64,000 bases of DNA from Littorina saxatilis. Taxonomy: Eukaryota > Mollusca > Gastropoda > Littorinimorpha > Littorinidae. A program made the translations under genes and the position numbers. Position 1 is the stretch's first letter, and each line of letters begins with the position of its first letter. This document shows, piece after piece, positions 10,529 through 21,397 of this stretch. The stretch lies in the NCBI RefSeq assembly GCF_037325665.1, contig NC_090253.1:15220293-15284292 (forward strand), given 5' to 3'. The notes below the pieces were generated by a model, which did not search any database, had not been told where the DNA came from, and was given only the letters and a program-made list of their open reading frames with translations.

Positions 10529-11005
10529 CTACGTCATGGGTTCATCATACACAATGTCATGATCGACACTTGCATTGCCCGAATCATCACCCAAATGATC
10601 GTCCATTGGCACAAAATCGTCACCAGAATCTAAAATATCATCTCCACTATCATCATCACTGAGGTCAAGATCAGAACCGTACTGAATAACACGTTCTAGC
10701 ACTCTTTTCAAGTTACTACGTCTCAGCAGAACGATCCGCCATCTTGGAAAAGTCAAAACACGTGGGTCGCACACCGTCAACAAAATTTTTATTAATCCCA
10801 ACAATTTAAGGGAAGGAACTGTTTACAGTGAATGGTACCACTGTAGACAGATAGAAGTTCATTGCAGGGGTTGTTTCCCTTGGTCAGCAGGACCGTTTAC
10901 ACCGTTAAAAATTCGTGATATCCGTCGGAACTCAAGTGCCGGCACGCAGCCAACGCTAAACACAGGTGTCGGAATTCCAGTTCCGACGCGCAGCGAATGA
11001 GTTAA
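10529..11005 (-). pseudogene. piggyBac-like element 5' remnant
   Basis: On the minus strand a TTAA at 11002-11005 begins TTAACTCATTCGCTGCGCG, similar to piggyBac-type ends (TTAACCC...CTGC). A 91-codon frame (10804-10529) follows, ending in an acidic stretch SDLDLSDDDSGDDILDSGDD then FVPMDD, like the acidic N-terminus of piggyBac-type transposases. No catalytic domain is present and the opposite end was not found. Identification rests on end sequence and composition, not on a catalytic motif. Confidence 0.4.
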
Positions 11006-11022
11006 GCAAACAAACAAACAAA

Positions 11023-11883
11023 CAAGTCGCGTAAGGCGAAAATACAATATTTAGTCAAGTAGCTGTCGAACTCACAGAATGAAACTGAACGCAATGCAAC
11101 GCAGCAAGACCGTATACTCGTGGTCCACCGCTCACGGCATAGGCAGTGAAATTGACAAGAAGAGCGCGCGAGCGGGGTAGTGGTTACGCTATGCTGCATA
11201 GCACGCTTTTCTGTACCTCTCTTGGTTTTAACTTTCTGAGCGTGTTTTTAATCGAAACATATCATATCTATATATTTTTGGAATCAGGAACCGACAAGGA
11301 ATAAGATGAAAGTGTTTTTAAATTGATTTCGAAAAAAAAATTTGATAATAATTTTTATATATTTAATTTTCAGAGCTTGTTTTTAATCCGAATATAACAT
11401 ATTTATATGTTTTTGGAATCAGCAAATGATGGAGAATAAGATAAACGTAAATTTGGATCGTTTTATAAATTTTTATTTTTTTTTACAATTTTCAGATTTT
11501 TAATGACCAAAGTCATTAATTAATTTTTAAGCCACCAAGCTGAAATGCAATACCGAACCCCGGGCTTCGTCGAAGATTACTTGACTAAAATTTCAACCAA
11601 TTTGGTTGAAAAATGAGGGCGTGACAGTGCCGCCTCAACTTTCACGAAAAGCCGAATATGACGTCATCAAAGACATCCAAAAAATGAAAAAAACGTATGG
11701 GGATATCAATCCCAGGAACTCTCATGTCAAATTTCATAAAGATCGGTCCAGTAGTTTGGTCTGAATCGCTCTACACGCACGCACACACACACACATACAC
11801 ACACACACACACACATACACCACGACCCTCGTTTCGATTCCCCCTCGATGTTAAAATATTTAGTCAAAACTTGACTAAATATA
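11023..11883 (+). repeat. Dispersed repeat R2, copy a (full length)
   Basis: About 860 bases, from CAAGTCGCGTAAGGCGAAA to a terminal hairpin ATTTAGTCAA-AAC-TTGACTAAAT. The sequence CATTTAGTCAAG near the left end is inverted with respect to the right end. It contains a conserved GATCGGTCCAGTAGTTT box followed by (CA)n. Six further copies lie in the window (24396, 25265, 50670, 51519, 56776 and 61997). No protein is encoded and the flanks are A-rich. Class unresolved. Confidence 0.9.
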
Positions 11884-11956
11884 AAAAAGACTCACTGTTT
11901 TCTCCAATGTTCCAAAATGTAATGCATACGTTGTTTTGCTCCCACCAAGACTGCAG

Positions 11957-12895
11957 GGGCCGGTTTCATATACCGCTCTTATCCTAACTTAGGAGCTCTT
12001 AAGGGGTCAAGATGGGGTTAAGAGCAAAGTTAAGATAGGTGCGTTTCACGGACCGCTCTTTGGCCAAAGAGCGCTCCTATGTCGCTCTTATGTTAGGACA
12101 GCCCCCCCCCCAGCCCTAAGTTAGGTAAGAGCAGACAGAAGCGCCCCAACTTGCAAGGGAGATAATTTTAATCCTAAAAATGGCGGCCGTAAATGAGACT
12201 GTGAGTCGACTCGACTCGTGCATCATTTTGCGATATAACATGCGCCATCAACACATTTTCGTCACCGCACGGATCCGCGGAATGCCCAAGACGATAAGGA
12301 GAGTGCCGCACGCTTTCATTTGTCAAAGCATGGACTCCTGTTTGAAATATGTTGACAAGAGTGTGGACGGTATGCAGTTTAGCACTTACAAGCACCCGCG
12401 AAGACTATGATTGCACCGTTTTCTGCGTGATTGATGTCTGTCAGTCCATGCACGGCGACATATTCTACATCAGCAAGGAAACGAGTCTTCGCTGCATTCA
12501 CCGAATGTATATTCTGCCTTGCACGACGAGTGTGAACCCGACAGGAAGCAGCTAACCACACGTACTCGTGAGCAATTCCAGATAGCTTGTACTTTTTCGG
12601 CGTGTTTGTGGTGCTGTTTACACACATTTTCGAACAACAGTCTATCAGTCAGTCAACGAAACAAAACAGCACGAGTATAATATCAACAAGGAAGGATGCC
12701 ACGCCGTGACGGCTTCTACAGGCATTGAAGTAGTTGGTGACGAACATCTTTGGACCGTGTGTCGTGTTGTTCTATGGCCAGGGTGTGAAAAGGGTACCAT
12801 GATTTTAAATGAGAGTTGGGTGTGTCCTGCAATCCAAGCACCTCTGGGCTTGTTCATATACGGTGACATTGGCTACATCTTGACACCCTGAATAC
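11957..12895 (+). pseudogene. Harbinger-like transposon remnant
   Basis: A left edge GGGGCCGGTTTCATATACCG resembles ends of some PIF/Harbinger elements. At 12706-12891 a 61-codon frame contains LWPGCEKGTMILNESWVC then YGDIGYILTP, which parallels the WPGS-HDSRIL-S...GDSGYxLTP block of Harbinger nucleases (HARBI1-like), with the catalytic-region Asp retained in GDIGY. Other transposase blocks are not recognisable and the right end was not found. Frames at 12180-12410 and 12349-12555 may belong to it but show no domain. Confidence 0.4.
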
Positions 12896-14227
12896 TCAGT
12901 CACACCCTATATCTACAGCAGTGCTCCAAGCAGGTTAACTCAACACGTGAACTAGACACGTCAGCAAGACACGTCAGCATTGTTTCCTGTCATGATGAAA
13001 AAAGGTAAGGTTTGGAATAGATCTAAAGCATAATTGATCAAATGTTCCTTTCAAGGCATGCTACTTTTCAGATTGTGTTTGGGAATGTTGTTGCAGAAAA
13101 TGTCAAGGTTATAAAACAGCTTGCATGAGAGAGAAAACATTAGAGCAGAAAAGGCATGTTTGAAACTTAAATGGGTTGTTATTGTTAATCAGATATACTG
13201 ACTGTGCTCGTTGTAAGTTTGACTTGGTAGCTGTGCTGACAGTGTTGTCTTAGTATCATCTGCACTGCAGATCTGTGCAGCGTATTCACCTGGTAATTGT
13301 AAATGCATACAAGCAAACAGCATTCAGCAAACACTCATAATTTTCTTTCTTGTATCACCAGAGAATAAACTTCATCACCGTCTGCATCGTCTGGCACCAC
13401 CATGCTCTCCTGCAGTGTCATCTTCTACCCGTGGACACTAACATACAGTTACCAAAGCAAGGGCAGAGACAATGAGGAATGCCAATGAAAGCATAAGTCT
13501 TAGTGAACGTGGTGTGCAAGAAAAGACTGGACATCATTTCAGGTAAATATGTTATGCTTGTAATATGATACTCATTCAGTCATTGACAATTCTGTAGAAC
13601 ATTTGGAAAACAAAAGAAGAGGCGTTCTGGGATCACATAGTAGTAGTATGCATACACATTGAAAGAGATGTGTCAAAACGTATTGTTCTCACACACACAC
13701 ACAAAAACTGGACAGTGAGTAAGAAGAATGCTGTTTCAGTGTTTGACTTCTTTTTTAAACTTTTATCTTTGACTTTAAATTTTACTACTCCTTGATATCA
13801 ACAAAACTGATTCTTAAGTGACAATAACTAGTAATTTACTAGTACTAAAAACATGTATTTACGCTGTTAACGTGGGGGGGGGGGGGGGGGGGTATTTTTT
13901 TGTTTGGGAGAGGGGGGGCATAGATTGTGAGGAGAACAGAACATGCTCTAGGGGATTTCAAGAAATTGTGCTAATTTGTAATTCAGTTGGTTTGTTCCAT
14001 TTCCTGAATTGTTAGCCTTGTCTGATTCATTTTAAAGGACTGAGTCATTGCTGATATACAGAGCTTTCTTTTAATTGTTTAACCCCTCTAAATTAACGCA
14101 AGACCTCGTGTTTTTTACTGTTGAAGCGATTGACACGTGCATCAGCAGTAATGGCAGAACACAAAGTACAAAAGTTAACCAAAGAAGACACCCTGTTCTG
14201 GACAGATAATTGATGTTCTTCTCCACG
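12896..14227. other. No gene recognised; poly-G tract
   Basis: AT-rich sequence. A segment 13363-13540 has splice-like borders (CACCAG before, TTTCAG|GTAAAT after) but no open frame. A G run of about 19 lies at 13874-13892. Nothing else could be assigned. Confidence 0.5.
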
Positions 14228-14315
14228 TATGTAAACGTTGCCAAAGCGCTTCGAGCTGTGAAGAAGCGCTATATAAATGTTCTATTTTCATTATTATTAT
14301 TATTGTGTCTATCCT
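14228..14315 (+). mobile_element. L2/SINE-type 3' tail
   Basis: AAGCGCTTCGAGCTGTGAAG then AAGCGCTATATAAAT, followed by (ATT)n, is the widespread 3' end of L2-clade LINEs and the SINEs they mobilise. Only the tail is present. Confidence 0.65.
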
Positions 14316-14661
14316 GAACTTGAGTTCATTTTTAAATGGTACCTTGTGTTTTTTCGGGTCAATTTTTGGGGCATCCTTTTTTGAGCAGCGGAAGAGTGTG
14401 CCACATTTCCAAGTGAAGTGCCTTTAATGGCTTGGAAAGTTTGTACAAAATGATTCGGGAGTGATTTTTTTTTTAAAGTACACAATTTGTACAGATAAAA
14501 TGGTTTGCTAAGTGTAGTATGAATAAGAGCAAGTATTAGAATTACTCACTGTCTTCTCTTTTTCTTGTAAGATCATTATGTGGTGAAACTGCTCTGTTGC
14601 TAACATTTAATACAAGAAACCTTCTGCTCTTATGTTGCTGTTCCTTGTTTAAGGACCTCTA

Positions 14662-15302
14662 CCCACACACTGATGCTGACACTCATTGAGGGGCCAACTA
14701 CCAACACTGATGGTGATACTCGCTGAGGGGTCGACTACCAACACTGAGGCTGACACTCGCTGAGGGGCCAACTACCAACACTGATGGTGATACTCGCTGA
14801 GGGGTCGACTACCAACACTGATGGTGATACTCGCTGAGGGGTCAACTACCAACACTGAGGCTGACACTCGCTGAGGGGTCGACTACCAACACTGAGGCTG
14901 ACACACCCTGAGGGGCCAACTACCAACGCTGATGCTGACAATCGCTGAGGGGCCAACTACCAACGCTGATGCTGACACTCGCTGAGGGGCCAACTACCAA
15001 CGCTGATGCTGACACTCGCTGAGGGGCCAACTACCAACGCTGATGCTGACACTCGCAGAGGGGCCAACTACCAACACTGACCCTGATACTCTCTGAGGGG
15101 CCAACTACCAACACTGATACTGACGCTTGCTCACGGGTCAACTACCAACACTGATGTTGACGCTTGCTCAGGGGCCAACTACCAACACTGATACTGACGC
15201 TTGCTCAGGGGCCAACTACCAACACTGATGTTGACGCTTGCTCAGGGGCCAACTACAAACACTGATGCTGACGCTTGCTCAGGGGCCAACTACCAACACT
15301 GT
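14662..15302. repeat. 37-bp minisatellite
   Basis: About 17 units of roughly CTACCAACACTGATGCTGAC followed by ACTCGCTGAGGGGCCAA. Two sub-types exist: the left units have CTCGCTGAGG, the right units GCTTGCTCAGG, indicating separate local expansions. No continuous frame. Confidence 0.95.
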
Positions 15303-16526
15303 ATGTAGTGGCCACTGTGTAACCTCCCTTGCACAAAACAACAAATTTTATATTTAAAATGGTTAAAGGAATTTTTTAAGCATTTACATTAATTATGCTA
15401 GGAACAGTCTGCAGACACAGAAGTATACAGTGGTTTTGTCAATATTAATTAGCAGTTAAAAGATGTCCAACGTTCATATTCTATTTCTATACTACCTGTC
15501 AACAACAACAAACTAAGCAAACGCGTTTGAGGTCAGATCATTTTGATGAGGCCATTTATTGTTAAACCAATTATAAGACTGAAAAGGCCATTCATTGTCC
15601 TATGTTATTTAGAAAACAGATTTAGTTTACACGAGGTACTGTTTATAAAGTAGAACCTACAAGACTAGCATCCCAAAAAATCAAATTCGCAAAATCAAGT
15701 TTAACGCGTTAAAATCGACATACAATCAAAACTGCTGAAAGGAAACCTGTTGTGCAAGTTATTAGAAAGAACAATTAAATATGCATCCAAACAGTCAGTT
15801 TAGTTTACATATCTGGTCTACAATGGCGTAATGGCATGATGAACGGTATGTAATTCTTCTGAGAAGCCGTAAAATGCGGTTTCTGGGGCCATTTTAGTGG
15901 GTAATCAGAAGAAATCCAGCACAATAAATTTCTCAATGCATTGCCTTCAAACGTCCGGTAATTTATGCTAAGACATGTCGTTAAGTACATCAAGTCATTC
16001 AAGAGATTAGGTTTGCTTTTATTTGACATGCCAGAAAGAGTCCTTAAAATAGTCGGTTGGTCTAAGCTGACTCATCAAACAAATTTAATTTGATGCTATC
16101 TTCAACTTCAAATAACAGATAAGCCAAATACTCAAATTTCATGTACATATTTTATCAGACATGGATGGTATGAGGATTTCACAGCGAAAGTAATCTTTAA
16201 GAAGTGGACTATTTTCACAGCGCTGAGCACAAATAGCCCACATCAAGCTCACTGCTGAACATTTAACTGCTAGCTGCTGAGCAGGGCTTTTGAGAGAGCA
16301 TTTCCCAAGAATGTTTGTACGCGTTTGAACAAGTGATCTGAGCAGCCGTCGTTGATTATGAATTACATTTCAGTGTAATTTGAAGCTTTAATGTTTGTTT
16401 AAAGCCTGCATATTTAAAACAAATTCTGTTTTCTTTGGAAAAGGTACATCGTTATTTTTTTTAATTCTTTTTAACATGTCGCATAACAGCAGTACTAACG
16501 TCTCAAATGACTTGACATTTTGTTTG
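15303..16526. other. AT-rich spacer, nothing recognised
   Basis: Between the minisatellite and the pogo-like element. The short minus frame 15805-16029 shows no domain. No shared repeat noticed. Confidence 0.5.
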
Positions 16527-16528
16527 TA

Positions 16529-17506
16529 CCGTAAAGTACCTTGTAAGCGCCCACCCCCCCCCCCCCCCCCCCCCCTGTGCACCAATTCCGACCCAAAGTA
16601 GGGGGTGGGCGCTTACTAGGTACTACACCCTATGCATGAGCAGTTTTCAGTAAGAAATGTGATCTTTGATCACTTCATAATCATATCTTCTTTCTTTCTT
16701 CATCTTCCATTGTTTTTCTTGTTCGTATTGTCATTAGAAGAGCTTGGGGAGACGAATGTCGTCGCATCCTTTTCTTGTCTGCAGAGGTGCCGCTGTCGGC
16801 CGCACTGTGTCTCTGTTTACCTTGAACAAGGGGTACGTCTGGTTGGTATTGGTACCTCGCCGAGTGGAGACAGCATGCCTTTGTTTACAACGCTTCAGCC
16901 ACATAGGTGATGCAACAAATTCGTCTATGTCCAGTCCACCAGCCAGTTCTAAGGCTCCTCTTTGCAAATCTTTGTTGCGGACGACACGCCCTTCCGCCCG
17001 CTCTTGATCAAGATATTCTAACACACCTTCATCTACCTCTTCTGATCTGACGTCTCGACCGCCATGTAACTTTCGCTTCTTCTTTTCCTTTCCCGCCTGG
17101 TGACGTAAAAGGGTATTGCGATTCTCTCGCCATTCTCGTATCCTTTTTCTATCTACCCCAAACTCACTTGCTGTTTGCGACACATTTCCATTGGCGTTAT
17201 TATCAAAATAGTCAAGAGCTGACAGCTTAAATGCAACGGTGTACGATTTGATCCGCGGCATCTTGTAATCATTGACTTGCAGGCGTTTAGATCCAAGGCG
17301 TGCAGACACACGTGATAGGGTTTACAAGAAAGGGAAATCATTCACAAAACTAGCAGATCAAGTGCGGAATTTATATTTCCCCTGATTTCAATGGTGTAAA
17401 GTGGGGGGTGGGCGCTTACAAGGTACTATACCCTATGCACGGTTTTGGACTAAAAGTGGGGGGTGGGCGCTTACTCGATACTGGGCGCTTACAAGATACT
17501 TTACGG
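16529..17506 (-). mobile_element. pogo-like TIR element with partial transposase
   Basis: Inverted ends CCGTAAAGTACCTTGTAAGC / complement (right end GCTTACAAGATACTTTACGG), flanked by TA at 16527-16528 and 17507-17508. The right end holds two further internal copies of GTGGGCGCTTAC. The left end includes a C run of about 20. Length is 978 bases, with one coding frame (16734-17261). Too short to carry a whole transposase, so non-autonomous. Confidence 0.8.
16734..17261 (-). CDS. pogo-like DNA-binding domains without DDE catalytic domain
   Basis: Starting at MPRIKSYTVAFKL, it encodes 175 aa. Residues about 3-55 match a Brinker/Psq-type helix-turn-helix (SQTASEFGVDRKRIREWREN). After a basic linker (KEKKKRKLHGGR), residues about 75-135 match a CENP-B-type helix-turn-helix (VLEYLDQERAEGR, VRNKDLQRGALELA, MWLKRCKQRH). 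This is the N-terminal half of a Tigger/pogo transposase. The DDE domain is absent and the frame ends soon after. The frame extends 16 codons upstream of this Met, but MPRIKS is the family's usual start. It could bind the element's ends and act as a repressor; that is inference. Confidence 0.8.
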   Translation of the reverse strand: MPRIKSYTVAFKLSALDYFDNNANGNVSQTASEFGVDRKRIREWRENRNTLLRHQAGKEKKKRKLHGGRDVRSEEVDEGVLEYLDQERAEGRVVRNKDLQRGALELAGGLDIDEFVASPMWLKRCKQRHAVSTRRGTNTNQTYPLFKVNRDTVRPTAAPLQTRKGCDDIRLPKLF

Positions 17507-17508
17507 TA

Positions 17509-18110
17509 ATTCGGTACATCTGATTTGTTGCTTAATTAATTTATTTGATAATTGTCGGTAAAAATACCGGTTAACACCTCACAATTGCAAACCTGTTTAA
17601 TGTTGTCTTTTCTAATCCATGACATGTGTTAGCACGAATCACCAAATATTTGAAGGCAATGCGTTAAAAATTGCAGAAATTCAAATGTATTGTTTTGTTT
17701 CATTACCCGCTAAAACGGCTTCAAAAACTGCCTTTTATGCCTGCTGAGAGGATTACCACATATACCTACTGAGAGAATTAACACATACACCGCTCAGCAT
17801 GGCATAGTAACAAAATTGACTGTTTCAGATACACATTTGATTGCTCTGATTTTTTGTCGATTTTAACGCAGGAACCTTGATTTTTCAAATTTGATTTTTG
17901 GGGGTGCCTGTGTTGTAGGAATCACTGTATACACACTACCTCATGTGAACTCAAACAGCTTTTTGAATAAGGGCAATCAATACATGCCCTTTTCAGTCAT
18001 ATAATTTGTTTTACAATAGACTTGCCTCATCAAAACATTCTGCCCTCAAACGCATCTGCCTAGTTCTTAAAAGAATCACGCTTTGGACTACACAGTCCTG
18101 ATGATGTGGG
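17509..18110. other. No feature recognised
   Basis: AT-rich sequence with a pair of near-repeats around 17740-17800 (CTGCTGAGAGGATTACCACA / CTACTGAGAGAATTAACACA). No coding evidence. Confidence 0.5.
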
Positions 18111-18325
18111 TCGTGTACAATCCATACTTTCCAAAGGAGGATTAAAAGTAAAAAGTATGGGTCGTACACTACCCACGCCATCCAATTAGGAGTTTTGCCG
18201 TCTCTTTGCATAGTATTAGTAATTAGTATGGGTCGTACATGACCTACACCATCCCAGTTAGAATACACAGGGTAAAATTCCTTACGGAATTCCATATGGG
18301 TCGTCCGCAACACACATCATCCCGA
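18111..18325. repeat. Four degenerate copies of a 30-bp GTATGGGT motif
   Basis: Units at about 18111, 18158, 18226 and 18295 share ATGGGTCGTaC and ACCCAcrCCATCC blocks in one or other orientation. They relate to the motif in the GA-array flank (1357, 1423, 55214, 55279) and at 53272. Spacing is 47-70 bases. No frame. Confidence 0.55.
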
Positions 18326-18474
18326 CTGAGTAGTTCAAATTACTTCGTTTGTGTTAAAAGATATTTTTCAAAAGTTGTGCAATTGTATGGTGATCGGAGA
18401 TTACATGAAGTCTCAATTAATTAATAATGTTAAATAGTTTCAGAGATATATATCCCTTACAGCAATGAAAAGTT

Positions 18475-18860
18475 GCTGCAATGTCGCTGCGAGGTCGCAG
18501 CGATCTAAACACATCACGGCAACTAGTCGCAGATGGTCACGACTACCCACGATGTTGGCACGAGCCTCACAACAAGGTCGCAGCTACCCACAACCTTGGC
18601 GCAAGCCTCGCGACAACATTGCAGATAGCTGCAACCTTGGCGTGAGTCTCGCGACAACATCGCGGGTAGCTGCACCCTTGGTGCAAGCCTCACGACAACA
18701 TCGCGGGTCGCTGCGAGCCTCGCAACAACATCAAAGTTAGCTGCTCAAAGTTAGTCTCGCAACAACATCGCAGGTAGCTGCGACTTTGGCGCGATTACAT
18801 GGCTGTTAGTTGCGACCTTGGCGCAAGCTTCCCAACAACATTACAGCTAGCCGCGACCTT
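18475..18860. repeat. About 40-bp GC-rich minisatellite
   Basis: Degenerate units built on GCCTCGCGACAACATCGCGG and TAGCTGCAACCTTGGCGC. A related stretch in the opposite sense lies at 19420-19575, so the two blocks could pair across about 560 bases. Confidence 0.8.
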
Positions 18861-19419
18861 AGGGCCATGACATTGTCCAAATATAGTGAGCAGAGTGCTT
18901 TCCCTCAGTCAGCCATATTGAAATAGCTAGCCCCGGATGAAGGTATGTGCATGCAGGTCTCTGCATTTTGAAAAAATATTTGCAAATTTCTGGAGCATTA
19001 ATGATGATTTTTCGCTGTAAAGTCTAAGGTTAAGTTCTGGTCTGTAGTAATTTAATAACAAAAAAGTTTACAGGTCTGAACTGTTGAAATACAGGGATGT
19101 TAAATTAGAATCTAACTAGCTGCTCCATCCTAAAATAATAATAATCATGATCAGGTACTGAAAAAAATATTCTATCAACAAGAAATGTAGTGCGCATGAA
19201 AGATGTTAGTTTAATCGATCAAGGTATGAAAAAGACAAAATAAACCCCTGACAAATGTCAAAGTAGTTGAAGCATTAAAATAGTGTATGGAATTAGCAAA
19301 GTCATGCAGTTCTCAACTGACATACCTGCTAGCTGCATATGTACCACCACTTCAGTGAATGAATTTTTAATTTCAAACCTGGTTAAGAATTGACTAATCA
19401 TAGGCACATAGCAGGAAGC
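18861..19419. other. Spacer between inverted GC-rich blocks
   Basis: AT-rich, no frame or repeat recognised. It lies between the minisatellite and its inverted relative. Confidence 0.5.
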
Positions 19420-19575
19420 TCGCGGGAAGCTTGTGGCAAGTGCACTAGGACATCGCGGCTATCCGCGACTAAGTCGCAACATACTTGTAGGAGGGGTCTA
19501 GGACATCGCAGCTAGTCGCGACCAGGTCGTGGCAAGCTCGCGGGTAGGTTGCAGCTAGCCGCGACTTGAGAGGAT
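19420..19575. repeat. Inverted relative of the GC-rich minisatellite
   Basis: Contains AGGACATCGCAGCTAGTCGC and AAGCTCGCGGGTAGGTTGC, complementary in style to the units at 18475-18860. Two to three degenerate units. Confidence 0.6.
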
Positions 19576-19889
19576 AAGCTAAAAAAACAAAAAACAAGTA
19601 ATCTACAAATGTTGACTTTGTGGGTACAACATTTATGAATACTGGAAAATGTGTATCTTTTCAATTTGTTTTCTTATAGTCTGTTAGAGATTATCCTCTC
19701 AAACAAAATATCTATCAGAATGTCTAAAATTAAAACATTTCTGCAAAAGTTTAAATCATTCCGATGAATAGTTTGGAATCTATCTTGTCATCCGTGAACT
19801 AACCTGTTTTGATTGAACACTTTGCCATTTGATAAGTGATATGATAGATGTTGCTTTTTGGGTCCAGCGGACCATATAGGCCAAATCAG

Positions 19890-20089
19890 NNNNNNNNNNN
19901 NNNNNNNNNNNNNNNNNNNNNNNNNNNNNNNNNNNNNNNNNNNNNNNNNNNNNNNNNNNNNNNNNNNNNNNNNNNNNNNNNNNNNNNNNNNNNNNNNNNN
20001 NNNNNNNNNNNNNNNNNNNNNNNNNNNNNNNNNNNNNNNNNNNNNNNNNNNNNNNNNNNNNNNNNNNNNNNNNNNNNNNNNNNNNNNNN
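19890..20089. other. Assembly gap (200 N)
   Basis: Exactly 200 N, likely a fixed-size scaffold gap of unknown true length. Open frames across it are artefacts. The first bases after it (CCCACCAAGACTGCAG) also occur at 11941. Confidence 1.
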
Positions 20090-20304
20090 TCCCACCAAGA
20101 CTGCAGATCTTTGCAAACGCGTGACGTAAACACTAGATTTGATGACGTTACCCGTACACGTTCCCGTACACGTCCTGAAAAGTGCTGATCTAGATCTTGC
20201 TAATGTGTAACGTTGAACAGTCAGTCACATATATTTTACAAGAACACGCTAAGAAACCCAGTATTGTAGCAGTTTATGAACAATGGCACTTGCAGCTCCA
20301 CATA

Positions 20305-21297
20305 ATAAGAATACTTTATTATCTCATAGAGAAATTCAGAGGTGGTACATAACAATAATACAAACAAGACATTGATTTTACATAAAACATATAGCACTAT
20401 ATAACATGGACATCTTTAAAGCACTGCGCTTACATATTCTCGCACACCTACGCGTATAACGAACTATGGCTAAACATCATTGCAAAATATCATAACATAC
20501 AATATATCGCAGGAAATATACGGTTGTACATAAAACCAATACATACATGTACATTACTACTGATTGCACTGGCAGAAGAGGGGCCGAGTCGGGTATGTGG
20601 ATGTGTTTACATGTTGCTAAGGGTGATGGATTTGGGGATGAAGCTGTTTTGCAGCCTGAGTGTCCTAGCTTTGTGCGTGCGAAGTCTACGGCCAGAGGGA
20701 AGGAGTTCATAGAGGTGGGCTAGGACATGGGACCTATCTGAAGCTATCCGCCTACTCTTTCTCACCACACGCTTTTCATACAGGGACTCCACACTTGCTT
20801 GCTGCCTGCCAATCACCTTGCTACTGACATTCACCATTCGCACTAAGACATTCCTGTTCTTCACACTCAGACCTCCATACCAGGACACAAAACCAAAAGT
20901 GATGACAGACTCGATGAAAGAGCGGTAGAAAGTTTGAAGGATAGAAGAGTTCACATTCAACTTCCTAAGTTTCTGAAGGCAGTAGATGCGTGACTGACAT
21001 TTTTTGTGTATGAGGGTGGTGTTTGCATTGAAGGACAGCTTATCATCGATAACTGTGCCAAGATACTTATATTCAGTCACACGCTCAACAGTCACACCAT
21101 CAATCATCAGGTCAGGGACAGGGGCAGGGTTTCTTCTAAAGTCTATCAGAAGTTCTTTGGTCTTTGTCACATTTAGGTCTAAAAAGTTGTCTTTACACCA
21201 GGCGTTGAAACGTTCTACTTCTGCAAAGTAAGTTGCGTCACTATTGGACAGATCTTCTAGCGCTGTATCATCTGAATATTTGATAAGAAGGGTGGAG
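20305..21297 (-). mobile_element. LINE family A, 5'-truncated copy 1
   Basis: The minus-strand 3' part of a CR1/L2-type non-LTR retrotransposon. The frame (about 21297-20607) starts within the reverse transcriptase at KYSDDTALEDL and runs to the C-terminus (RRLRTHKARTLRLQNSFIPKS) without stops. The 3' UTR (20606-20305) ends ...ATAATAAAGTATTC. It is the same family as 21398-23661, at clearly less than full identity. Truncation is typical of incomplete target-primed reverse transcription. Confidence 0.85.
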
Positions 21298-21397
21298 TCA
21301 TACACGTATATATAGCTATTCTGATAGACACGTGGGGGAATTCGGGGGCTGTGATTGGATTGCCTCACACATCCCTATTTGCGATCATCAAAGGATA
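21298..21397 (-). repeat. Element E, piece 1 (split by LINE)
   Basis: TATATAGCTATTCTGATAGA then CACGTGGGGGAATT matches the right end of element E at 46150-46221 in reverse. The rest of this copy resumes at 23662, so the LINE between them inserted into E. Confidence 0.75.

Noticed and set aside
14662-15302. Regular repeats resembling a CRISPR array
   Set aside because: The whole unit repeats without unique spacers, and the context is eukaryotic. It is a minisatellite.
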